From assembly GCF_004217135.1 (NCBI RefSeq), contig NZ_SHKK01000001.1:372001-436000 (forward strand): a stretch of DNA of 64,000 bases, in the 5' to 3' direction. How positions within the stretch are numbered: position 1 is the stretch's first letter; every line of letters starts with the position of its first letter. Positions 1 to 9,500 of this stretch are shown here, piece by piece. The notes beneath the pieces were generated by a model. It had not been told where the DNA came from, ran no database searches, and was given only the letters and a program-made list of their open reading frames with translations. The DNA comes from Micromonospora violae. GTDB taxonomy: Bacteria > Actinomycetota > Actinomycetes > Mycobacteriales > Micromonosporaceae. The position numbers were made by a program, and so were the translations under genes.

Positions 1-288
1 TGCGGCGTTGGCGAGGCGGGGCGGGTAGTTCGCTGGTGGTGGCAGTGGGCGTAGCCGGTGCAGGCTGACGGTGGCAGCGGTGAGGTCGTCGGTGACGTGG
101 ATGTCGCCGAAGAACAGGGCATGTTCGACCCAGATCTCGGCCACGGCCGTGAGGACCCGTAGCCGGTGCGCGGCATCGGGTACCAGCCATTCTCCGAGGC
201 AGCCGGGGTGCAGAGCGGCGGCGACGACACCTGCCATGGCCTGCCGCTCGGCCCACCGCAGGGTGCGGATGCGGGGCGTGTTGTCCAT
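1..288 (-). CDS. GNAT-like N-acetyltransferase, partial (runs off the window)
   Basis: A 96-codon reading frame begins at an ATG at 286-288 and stays open to the window edge, so only the N-terminus is present. The protein starts MDNTPRIRTLRWAERQAM. A segment ending in PPPANYPPRLANAA resembles the N-terminal part of actinobacterial GNAT acetyltransferases, where a proline-rich PPPxxYxxRL stretch precedes the acetyl-CoA fold. The acetyl-CoA loop itself lies outside the window. The gene follows the GPP34 gene on the same strand with a 36-base gap, so the two may be co-transcribed. The family call is inferred from pattern only. Confidence 0.6.
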   Translation of the reverse strand, partial: MDNTPRIRTLRWAERQAMAGVVAAALHPGCLGEWLVPDAAHRLRVLTAVAEIWVEHALFFGDIHVTDDLTAATVSLHRLRPLPPPANYPPRLANAA

Positions 289-324
289 CGAAGGTTGTCC
301 TGTCCTTGTGCTCGGGACGGGTGC

Positions 325-1008
325 TTATCGGTAGGTGGCGGTGGCGAGGTCACCGACGGTGGCGTCCACGGCGGCGGTGACGGCCCGTACGGGCTTGTAG
401 TGCTGGTCGGCGACGGTGCGCAGCCGGGCGGGCAGGGTGGCGGTGTCGTCGTCGAGATACAGGTACGGCGATAGGCCCAGCACGGCGACGAGGCCGGCGA
501 GAGCGGCGGTGTGGTTGTCCGGCTGCTCCCGGCCCCGGGCCAGGGCACACAGCCGGGCGCGGGGGACGACTTGCCAGCGGGTGTGGCTGGGCAGGTAGGT
601 GTCGGCCCGCACCAGTCCGGCCAGGCGGCGCCGCTGCTGGTGGCGAAGGATCCCGGCGGCGAGTAGGCCGGCGCGGGTGCGGTCGTACAGGTCGTCGCTG
701 AACGCCCTCAGCCAGCCCTGCAGCGGCGGTGGCGTGGTGGCGTGCCGGATGGAGGCGATGGCGGTGTCGGCGATCAGGTCGCCGACCGGCCGGTCCTGGT
801 GAAGGTCCAGGGTGAGGTCGCCGCCGGGGCGGGTGGTGGCGTTCGGGTTCAACACCACCCGCCCGGCGAGGAACAGGTCGATCAGGACCGCGCCGGCCAT
901 GCCTAGGGCGAGGGCTTGGCGGTGCACGTGGGGTTGTCCGGTGTCCTCGTCGTGCCCGAGCAGGAACACCTCGTCCCGCAGTGGCAGCGGGGGAGTCAGC
1001 GCGGTCAT
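325..1008 (-). CDS. GPP34 family phosphoprotein (GOLPH3-like)
   Basis: A 227-residue protein starting MTALTPPLPLRDEVFLLGHD. It has the typical bacterial GPP34 layout: LPLRDEVFLL at the start, a helix with AGAVLIDLFLAGRVVL, then DTAIASI and WLRAFSDDLYDRTRAGLLAAGIL. In eukaryotes this fold binds phosphatidylinositol 4-phosphate on Golgi membranes. Its bacterial role is poorly known, and actinomycetes often carry many copies. The ATG at 1008 was chosen because family similarity begins there; the same frame runs upstream to 1317 but that extension only mirrors the acetamidase gene. It lies 14 bases after the acetamidase stop, which suggests one operon. Confidence 0.85.
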   Translation of the reverse strand: MTALTPPLPLRDEVFLLGHDEDTGQPHVHRQALALGMAGAVLIDLFLAGRVVLNPNATTRPGGDLTLDLHQDRPVGDLIADTAIASIRHATTPPPLQGWLRAFSDDLYDRTRAGLLAAGILRHQQRRRLAGLVRADTYLPSHTRWQVVPRARLCALARGREQPDNHTAALAGLVAVLGLSPYLYLDDDTATLPARLRTVADQHYKPVRAVTAAVDATVGDLATATYR

Positions 1009-1022
1009 CGCGTGCTCGCCGT

Positions 1023-2033
1023 CTACCGCGGCTCGGCCGCGCGCCGCAGGCGGGCGTGCACTCCACCGTAGGCGGCGTAACCGCCTGACAGCAGGGCCGT
1101 GTCGACCATGGCCAGGACGGTGTAGTTCGGGTCGCACACGTTCCCGATCGGCGCCCGGCCGGCCTGCGACACCAGTTGATAGGCGTCCAGGGTGTCCATG
1201 CCGGTCAGGTCGGCCGCCCAGCCGACGAGATCGGTGTGGGCGATGCGGTAGGCGTCTTCGAGGGGTCGGGCGCAGCCGATGGAGGCGATGGCGGTGTCGG
1301 TCTCTAGCCGTGGCCACACCGTCGGCGTCTTCTTGACCACCTCCACGGCCAGGGTGGTGACGGTGGCGATTTCCACGCCGACGCCGCAGGCCTCACCCTC
1401 GCCCTGGCGGGCGTGCCCGTCGCCGAGGGCGAGCATCGCCCCGTGCACGTTGACCCCGAGATACACGGTGGCGCCGGCCCGGATTAGCGGCGTGTCGAGG
1501 TTTCCGCCGTGGGTGTCCGGGACGATCGTCGCCCGGGCCTCGAACCCGCCCGGGGCCACACCGATCGTGCCGATCATCGGCTCCAACGGCAGATCCACCC
1601 GGTGGTCACTGCCCGTGGCCTGGAACCGAACCGTGCCCGCGGCCCGGTCGATGCCGTACACCCACACCCGCTCCTCTAGCGGCGGTTGCAGGGTGGCCGT
1701 GTGGGAGGTCGACGTCAGCGCCCCGAAGCGCGGGAACGTGGACGATACTCCCCACTCCCGGCCCGGGGTGATCGACATGATGTGCACGGCGAGGGTGTCG
1801 CCGGGCTCGGCGTCCTCAACGAAGAACGGCCCCGACACCGGATTCAGATACGGCATCTGACACACCTGAGACGGCAGGTCCGCTGGCCCGCGCACCCGCC
1901 CACCAAAGCAGTCCTCGGTGAACACCTCCAGCACGTCGCCCGAGCGTAGGTGCGCCACCGGCATCCGCCCGCCGAAGGTGTACGCCAACTCGTCCCGGAC
2001 CGGCCGGTAGACAATCGTGTCCACGACGGTCAC
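1023..2033 (-). CDS. Acetamidase/formamidase family protein
   Basis: A 336-residue cytosolic enzyme of the FmdA/AmdA family, which hydrolyses short amides such as formamide or acetamide to the acid and ammonia. Recognisable blocks are PFFVEDAEPGDTLAVHI near residue 80, EPMIGTIGVAP near 150, NVHGAMLALGDGHARQGEGE near 210 and the C-terminal ARPLEDAYRIAHTDLVGW. Length and order match the family. It is probably first in an operon with the GPP34 and GNAT-like genes. An IS5-type element begins 45 bases upstream of the start, so its native promoter has probably been separated or replaced. Substrate cannot be read from sequence. Confidence 0.9.
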   Translation of the reverse strand: MTVVDTIVYRPVRDELAYTFGGRMPVAHLRSGDVLEVFTEDCFGGRVRGPADLPSQVCQMPYLNPVSGPFFVEDAEPGDTLAVHIMSITPGREWGVSSTFPRFGALTSTSHTATLQPPLEERVWVYGIDRAAGTVRFQATGSDHRVDLPLEPMIGTIGVAPGGFEARATIVPDTHGGNLDTPLIRAGATVYLGVNVHGAMLALGDGHARQGEGEACGVGVEIATVTTLAVEVVKKTPTVWPRLETDTAIASIGCARPLEDAYRIAHTDLVGWAADLTGMDTLDAYQLVSQAGRAPIGNVCDPNYTVLAMVDTALLSGGYAAYGGVHARLRRAAEPR

Positions 2034-2147
2034 ACCCTCTGCATCTCGTGCCGGGCCGGCTCCGCCGCCGCCAGCCCTGAGAGGGTGGTTCGGGAGGCTT
2101 TGTCCGATGCGGGTTTGACGGTTCGTTAGCGGCCCTGGTGGTGGGGG

Positions 2148-2567
2148 TTACGCGGACGCCGTCGGTGGGGCCAGGGTGAACAGTCCGGCCTCGGGTTCGG
2201 TGAGGATCTGGCGGGCGACGAGGCGTTTGAGTTTGGCGCGGAGATTCTCGGTGTCCTTCGCGGTGGTGCCGGTGCCCAGCGCCTGGCAGATGTCCTTGGC
2301 GCGCATCGGTGCGGTGGCGCTGTGGAACACGGCGAGGATCTGCTGGTAGGCGGGGCTGGCGACGGTCGGGTCAGCAGGTGCCGCCGGATCGAGTGGGCCG
2401 CCCAGGCTCAGGAGCGTCTTGCGGGTGATGGCCAGTTCGGCGACCTCGGTCTCGGCCGCGGTGAGTTGCTCGTCGAGGGAAGCGATCTGGGCGCGGAGCC
2501 GCTCGACGGTGAGGCCGGCGGCGGTCTCGCGTTCGGTGAGCAGGGTCAGCAGCGTCGGGTGCGTCAC
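2148..2567 (-). CDS. IS-encoded passenger protein (coiled coil plus winged helix-like)
   Basis: A 139-residue protein starting at GTG 2565-2567, beginning VTHPTLLTLLTERETAAG. Residues about 10-60 look like a coiled coil (LRAQIASLDEQLTAAETEVAEL). Residues about 75-135 look like a small winged-helix fold (AYQQILAVFHSATAPMRAKD, then LRAKLKRLVARQILTE). The GTG overlaps the transposase TGA as GTGA, which points to translational coupling. It lies wholly inside the IS ends, so it is probably an element-encoded accessory or regulatory protein. I do not recognise a named family. Confidence 0.7.
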   Translation of the reverse strand: MTHPTLLTLLTERETAAGLTVERLRAQIASLDEQLTAAETEVAELAITRKTLLSLGGPLDPAAPADPTVASPAYQQILAVFHSATAPMRAKDICQALGTGTTAKDTENLRAKLKRLVARQILTEPEAGLFTLAPPTASA

Positions 2568-3397
2568 CGTTGGTCGCGCCAGGACGTGGTGGCGGTGCCG
2601 GTCAACCGGCGGACGAGGTTCGCCGTCGAGGCCCACCAGGTGCGTGACACCGCGGAGGCGGGTCGGCTTTCGTACTCGCGGACCAGACGGCGATGCAGCA
2701 TCAACGTGCCGTTGGTCTGCTCCACCACCCACCGGCGTGCCAGCGGCACGAACCCGGCCGTCGTGTCGGACCGAAGGACCTGCTCGACATCGATACCTCG
2801 GACCGCGCCGTGGATCTGCACGTCGTCTTTGAACCCGGCATCGACCCACGCCTTGGTCACCGTCGGCGTGTGCGCCACCACGTTGTCCAGCAGCCGCACG
2901 CCGATCGCGTTGTCGGTGACTGACGCGGCGGTGACCACCACCGCGATGATCAACCCGAGGGCGTCGACCGCGAGGCCCCGTTTACGCCCCGGCACCTTCT
3001 TCGCCGCGTCCTTGCCGGTCGTGGCGGCCGGAACGTGGTTGGCCGCCCGAATCGACTGAGTGTCCAGCACCACCGCGGTCGGATCCTCCCGACGGCCGGC
3101 CTTCTCCCGCGCCTGACAACGAAGCAGATCATGAATCACCTGGTCAGTGCCGTCATCACGCCACCGGGCGAAGTAGTAATACGTCGCGGACTTCGGCGGC
3201 AGATCGTGCGGCAGGTACGCCCACTGACAACCCGTCCGGTTCTGATAGAAGATCGAATTCACGATCTCCCGCAGCTCGTAGCGACCCTGATGCCCCGACA
3301 CCGACGGATGCCGGTCCTTCCACGCCTGCAGGAACGGACCCACCACCGCCCACTGCTCATCGGTCAGGTCACTCGGATACGCCGCACGCTCACCCAT
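2564..3397 (-). CDS. IS5 family transposase
   Basis: A DDE transposase of 277 residues starting MGERAAYPSDLTDEQWAVV. The N-terminal helix-turn-helix region includes LREIVNSIFYQNRTGCQWAYLP. The first catalytic aspartate lies in VVLDTQSIRAA, the second in KAWVDAGFKDD, and the C-terminal part has FVPLARRWVVEQTNGTLMLHRRLVR carrying the glutamate. A GTG at 3424 would add nine residues; the ATG at 3397 fits the family better. The reading frame is intact, so the element could still be active. It overlaps the downstream passenger gene. Confidence 0.9.
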   Translation of the reverse strand: MGERAAYPSDLTDEQWAVVGPFLQAWKDRHPSVSGHQGRYELREIVNSIFYQNRTGCQWAYLPHDLPPKSATYYYFARWRDDGTDQVIHDLLRCQAREKAGRREDPTAVVLDTQSIRAANHVPAATTGKDAAKKVPGRKRGLAVDALGLIIAVVVTAASVTDNAIGVRLLDNVVAHTPTVTKAWVDAGFKDDVQIHGAVRGIDVEQVLRSDTTAGFVPLARRWVVEQTNGTLMLHRRLVREYESRPASAVSRTWWASTANLVRRLTGTATTSWRDQR

Positions 3398-3509
3398 GAT
3401 CAGCCCAACGCCGGCCGGACCCACCGGTTACGACCACGGCTCACATTCACATGCCGACCCAAACCCACAATGGACGAAAGCTACCGAACCACCCTCTCAC
3501 GCTACGGGC

Positions 3510-6500
3510 GTGCGGCGTTGGGTGCTGGTCGGGGCGGTTGTCGCGTCTCTGATGGTGTCCCTGGTGCCGTACGTGCCGGCGCAGACGGCGGCGCAGCGGC
3601 AGGCGTCGGCGCCACCTGCGGAGGCACTCGATCACGATGGTGGTCCGGTGGCGGCGGGTGAGGTGTGGCGGCAGAGCCGGGTGACCTCGGCCCCTTCGCC
3701 GGTACCGAAGTTGCCTGCTCCCGCAGCCGCGCGGGTCGACCTTGCTGGGGCGTCGGCGCGGGCGGCCGGTAGCCGTGGTGTGCAGGCCGGGTCGCTGCCG
3801 GTCTGGGTTGGCCGGGGCACTGGCAAGGCGGGCGAGCCTCTCACTGAGCTCGATGTGAAGGTCGTGGACCGGGCAACGCTCCCGCAGGCGTGGCGTGACG
3901 GTCTGATGGTGCAGGTGGTCGCTCCGCAGGGCGCACCGACCGGCGTGGCGAAGGTGTCAATCAACTACAACTCCTTCCGGTACGCGGTCGGCGGGTCGTG
4001 GGCGTCGCGCCTGCGTTTGTGGCAGGTGCCGCAGTGTGCGGTGAGCAACCCCGCCAGCGCGGGCTGCCGGTCGGTGCCGCTGCCCACCGTGAATGACACC
4101 GCTGCGGGTATCGCGACCGCCGACGTGAGCGTTTCCTCTGCCTCGACCTCGTCCGGGTCGTTGCTGATGCTGGCCGCCGCGCCTGCTGGAGCCGACGGTG
4201 ATTTCGGCGCGACCAGCCTCGCCCCCTCGTCCACCTGGTCCAGCGGCGGTAGCGCTGGCGGCTTCACGTGGGACTATCCGATCCGTGTGCCGCCGGCGAC
4301 CGGTCCGGTGCCAGCGGTAAACCTAAGCTACTCATCATCGACGGTGGATGGCCGGTCGACGGTCACCAACAACCAGCCGTCGTGGATTGGTGAAGGGTTC
4401 GACTACTCCCCGGGCTACATTGAGCGTCGCTATATGCCGTGCGTCGACGATATGAAGAACGGGGCGACCAACACGGCGAGGACCGGGGATCAGTGTTGGC
4501 GGTCCGAGAACGCGACGATGAGCCTGAACGGTCACGGCGGTGAGCTCATCTACCAGGCGGGTAGGGGTTGGCACTCCCGCGTTGAGGACGGGTCGACGAT
4601 CGAGAAGTTGACCGGTGCGGCCAACGGTGACTCTGGTGACGCGACCTACGGTGACGTGGGGGAGTACTGGAAGGTGACGACGACCGACGGCACCCAGTAC
4701 TTCTTCGGCCGGCACAATCTGCCGGGCCAGTCGACGGGGACGAACTCGACCTTGACGGTGCCGGTTTTCGGTAACCACGCGGGTGAGCCGTGCGCGAAGG
4801 GCACGTTCGCCGGGTCGGATTGTGTGCAGGCGTGGCGGTGGAACCTTGACTACGTCGTCGACGTGCGCGGCAACACGATGTCGTTCTGGTATGGCAAGGA
4901 GACCAACAAGTACGCCCGTAACGTGACCGATTCCGACGACGTGACCTACGACCGGGCTGGTTACCTCACCCGCATCGATTACGGCACGTACGACCGGACT
5001 GCCGCGACGCACGGTGTCACCGAACGCAGCACCACCCCGTACGCGCAGGTCCTGTTCACCACGGACATGCGGTGCTTTACCAACTGTGGGACCGAGGCCG
5101 CTCCGGTGACCGCGAGTTGGAAGGACACCCCGTGGGATCAGGACTGCAAGGCGTCGGCCACGTCCTGCCCCCAGCAGTACACGCCTACCTTCTGGACCGC
5201 CAAACGGCTGAAGACGGTCACTACCCGCGTGTGGGACACCACCAAGTCAACCCCGGACTGGCAGAACGTCGAATCCTGGACCCTGGGGCACACTTTCTCA
5301 GCGACGGCCGACTCAACCCATGAGGGCCTGTGGTTGGACCGGATCGACCACGCGGGTCTGGTCGGTACGGTCATCAACCTGCCGCCGGTGACGTTCGGTG
5401 CGGAGTCGCTGCCGAACCGGGTGTACACCGAGCACAGTGCGACCGACAACTGGTTGCGTCTGTCGAGCATCGTCACGGAAACTGGCGCCCGTATCAAGGT
5501 CGACTACTCGTCGCCGGAGTGCACGGCCGCGATCGTCGGTGCTCTGGCGCCGCACACCAACACGCGGCGCTGCTATCCGGTGCGGGTGCCCGATCCGCAG
5601 GACCCGACGGGCAACACGTTGGTCACCGAGTGGTGGCACAAGTACCGCGTCGAGCACGTGGCCCAGGATGACGTGCAGTTGCCGAAGGGGAAGTCGCCGA
5701 CGACGCACACCTGGTACGACTACGTCGGTTCGCCGGCGTGGCATTTCGACGACGATGACGGCCTGACCAGGCCGGAGCGGAAGACGTGGGGGCAGTGGCG
5801 CGGCTACGGGCAGGTCAACACCCGGGTCGGGGACAGCGGCAACCCGCAGACGTTGACCGCGACGACGTTCCTGCGCGGTATGCACGGCGACAAGCTCAGC
5901 CCGTCGGGTGGCACCCGCAGCGTGATCGTGCCGGCGTCGGTGGGCTCGGAGACCGTCTATGACGAGGACCAGTTCGCCGGGCAGATCCGGGAGCAGGTCG
6001 TCTACAACGGTGTCGCCAGCAAGCCGGTGTCGAAGACGGTGAACGTGCCGTGGCGGTCGAACCCGACCGCGAGCCGCACCATCAACGGCGACCTGGTGGA
6101 GGCGCGGTTCGTCAACACCCAGACCACCTACGCCGCGACCGCGTTGGGCGTCGACGGGTCCCGGGGGTGGCGTACCTCGCGTGAGACCAGCGACTTCGAC
6201 CAGACGTACGGCACGGTCACCTGGTCGCAGGACGACGGCGAGTATCCGAAGACCGGCGACGAGACGTGCACCACGTACACCTACAACAGGAATGCGGACA
6301 AGAACCTCACGCAGCTGGTCAAGCAGACCACGACCACCGCGTTGGCCTGCGGCGCGAACCCGACCAGCGTCGACGACGTCATCTCCGACACCCGCGTCTA
6401 CTACGACGGCGCGACCAGCGTCGACACCGCGCCCACGTTCGGCGCCGCGACCAGGACCGAGGAGCTCAAGGACTGGAGTGCCGGCACCGGCACGGTGTGG

Positions 6501-9500
6501 CAGACGACCTCCCAGGCCAGCTACGACGTTGCCGGTAAGCAGCGGACCTCGACCGACATCAGGGGCAACGTCACCACCACCGCGTACACCCCGGCGGTCG
6601 GCGGGCCGATCACCCTGGTCACCAGCACCAACCAGCTGAACTGGTCCTCAAAGGTGCAGACGAACCCGTACTGGGGCTCGACCACCCAGACCACCGACCC
6701 CAACGGCAAGGTCACCTCGACGATTCAGTACGACGCGCTCGGCCGCGTGGCCAAGGTGTGGACCCTGGGGTGGACGCAGGCGGCGAATCCGAGCTTCCCG
6801 TCGGCGCAGTACACCTACACGTTCGCCGCCGGACGCGACGCCTACCCCTACGTCACGTCGAAGACCCTGAACGTCGACGGTGCCTACGTCACCTCGTACC
6901 AGATCCTCGACGGGCTGCTGCGGGCGCGGCAAACCCAGTCGCCGTCGCTGGGCGGCGGCAGCGACCGTGTCGTCACCGACACCCTCTACGACGAGTACGG
7001 GCGGACGGCGGCCAGCTACGCCGCCCACGCCGAACCCGGCATCCCGTCCGGCGTCTTCTGGTCCGAACCCGACTGGTCCGTACCCGCGGTCTCCCGGACG
7101 GTCTACGACCAGGCGTCCCGGCCCACCAACAGCATCTTCCTCGCCGGCGACACCACCACGAACCTGCTGGAGAAGTGGCGCACCGTCACCAGCTACGAGG
7201 GTGACCTGACCAAGGTCACCCCGCCGACGGGTGGCACCCCCACCACCACGGTCACCGACGTCAAGGGCCGCACCGTCGCGCTGCGGCAGCACACCACGTC
7301 CTCCGGTGTGAACGGCGCCTACCTGGAAACCACGTACGCCTTCAACCGCAAGGGCCAGGCGACGAAGAACACCGACCCGGCCGGGAACGAGTGGATCAAC
7401 GAGTACGACGCCAAGGGCCGCCTCTGGCGCACCACCGACCCGGACAAGGGCACCACCACCAGCAGCTTCTACGACGACAACTCCCTGCAGAAGACCGTCG
7501 ACGCCCGCGGCGAAGCACTCTGGTACGTCTACGACCAACTCGGCCGCAAAACACAACTGCGCGACGACTCCGCCACCGGACGCCTGCGCTCCGAGTGGAA
7601 ATACGACGCTCCTTACGGCGAGCCGGACAGCGCCAAGGGGTACCTGAGCCAGAAGATCCGCTACGACTACGACTCCGCCGGCACCGCCAGCACATACAAG
7701 TGGCAGATCCGCAACTTCACCGAGCGCTACCAACCAACCGGCGTCAACTACGTGATGCCGTGGAACTCCGACCTCGGCGACACCTACGTCTACGGCTACA
7801 CCTACTCCCCGTACACCGGCACTCCCACGAAGATCGCCTACCCGGGCGGCGGTGACCTCGTCAACGAGGAACTCACCACCGACTACGACGCCACGACCGG
7901 TATGCCGGTGCGCCTGGACACCAGCCTCACCGGGTTCGTGGGCACGTTGGCGACCGCCAGCTACACCGCGTACGGCGAACGTAGCGGTTCGATCTACAAA
8001 GTTCCCGGGAGCAGCAACTTCACCCAGGACACCGTCTACCGCGATGAGGCAACCCGCCGCGTCGACCGCACCATCATCGAGCGCTCCACGGTTGCCGGCA
8101 CCGTTTCGGACCGCCGCTACTCCTACCAGGACGCCGGCGCCATCGCGTCGATCACCGACACGCCCCAGGTCGGTGAAGCGGATACCCAATGCTTCCGCGA
8201 CGACGCCCTCGGGCGTCTGACGACCGCCTGGACCCCGAAGGCCGGGGTCTCCTGCGAAACGGATCCGGCCGTCGCCAACCTCGGCGGGCCGGCACCGTAC
8301 TGGCAGGACTGGACCTTCACCGACACCGGCAGCCGACGCACCGAAACCAGCCACGACAGCAGCGGGAACACCACCCGCAGCTACAGCGTGTCCGACGGTG
8401 GCCCGGGAGTCGTCCGACCCCACGCCGTCACCAACATGAACACCGTCACCCCTACCAAGGGGATCGTGAACCACAAGTACACCTACGACAACGCGGGCAA
8501 CACCACCTGCCGGCCCGGCAACGTCCTCCCCAACAACTGCGTTAGCGGCACCAACAGCCAAACCCTCGACTGGGACGCCGAGGGCAAGCTCGCCACCGTC
8601 AGCGCCGCCGGGAAAGCCACCGAGACCAACCTCTACGACACCGACGGAGTCCGGCTCATCCGCCGCGACGCCACCGGCACCACCCTGTACCTACCCGGCC
8701 AGGAAATCCGCTTCCAAGATGGCGTCACCACCGGCACCCGCTACTACGACTTCGCCGGCACGACCATCGCCAGCCGCACCGCAGGGTCGGCGGTCACCGA
8801 CCTGACCTGGCTCTACAACGACCACCAAGGCACCCAACAGATCGCCATCAACGCCGGCACCCAACAAGTCGACATCCGCCGGCAAACCCCCTACGGCACA
8901 CCCCGCGGAAACAACCCCACCTGGCCCAACGCCAAGGGCTTCGTCGGCGGCGACACCAACCCCACCGGCCTGATCAACATCGGCGCACGCCAGTACGACA
9001 AGACACTGGGCCGGTTCATCTCCGTCGACCCGCTCATGGACCTCGCCGACCCACAGCAATGGAACGGCTACACGTACGCCAACAACTCGCCGGTCACCCG
9101 CAGCGACCCATCAGGACTACTGTGGATCAACGACGGAGGCGGCGCATACGTGCCGCCCGCCACCACAGCGGCACCGTCGAAGCCCAATAAAAGCTTCTGG
9201 GGCCAAGTCGGCAGCGGAATGCTAACCGGCGCGAAACGCGCCGTGATTGATCCCCTCAAGGCGACCGCAGGGCGGATCAAGGACGGGTATATCTCCACCT
9301 ACAACGACTTCAATGCCGTGATAGACGGCGAAATGTCGATCACGACTGCACTGGCCAACATAGGAAAGATTTACGTATCGAACACCGTGTCCGCCTACGT
9401 CTCGCTGCCGATGAGTGTCATCGACACCTACAAGGGATTCGGAAAAACCTGGAAGAGCATCGCTAACAGGGACTGGGAAGGCGCGGCCGCTAGCTGGACG

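Larger units (their letters stand above)
2078..3499 (-). mobile_element. IS5-type insertion sequence with passenger gene
   Basis: The left end reads TGAGAGGGTGGTTCGG from 2078. The right end reads CCGAACCACCCTCTCA up to 3499, its exact inverted complement over 16 bases, and similarity continues inward imperfectly. Between them lie a transposase gene and a coupled small gene on the minus strand. Length is about 1.42 kb. No matching target duplication is visible in the flanks (left flank ends CCC, right flank starts CGC), so the original site may have decayed or recombined. The right end lies 11 bases before the likely start of the rhs gene. Confidence 0.85.

Noticed and set aside
746..1299. 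A 23-base identical stretch GATGGAGGCGATGGCGGTGT CGG in the GPP34 and acetamidase genes
   Set aside because: Both copies encode DTAIASI in positions where each family tolerates it, so shared codon bias explains it; no mobile signature surrounds it.
6648..8561. A 637-codon open frame on the minus strand inside the rhs gene
   Set aside because: It is antisense to the Rhs repeats, rich in V, G and A from GC-biased codons, has no family blocks and ends where Rhs codon periodicity sets it.
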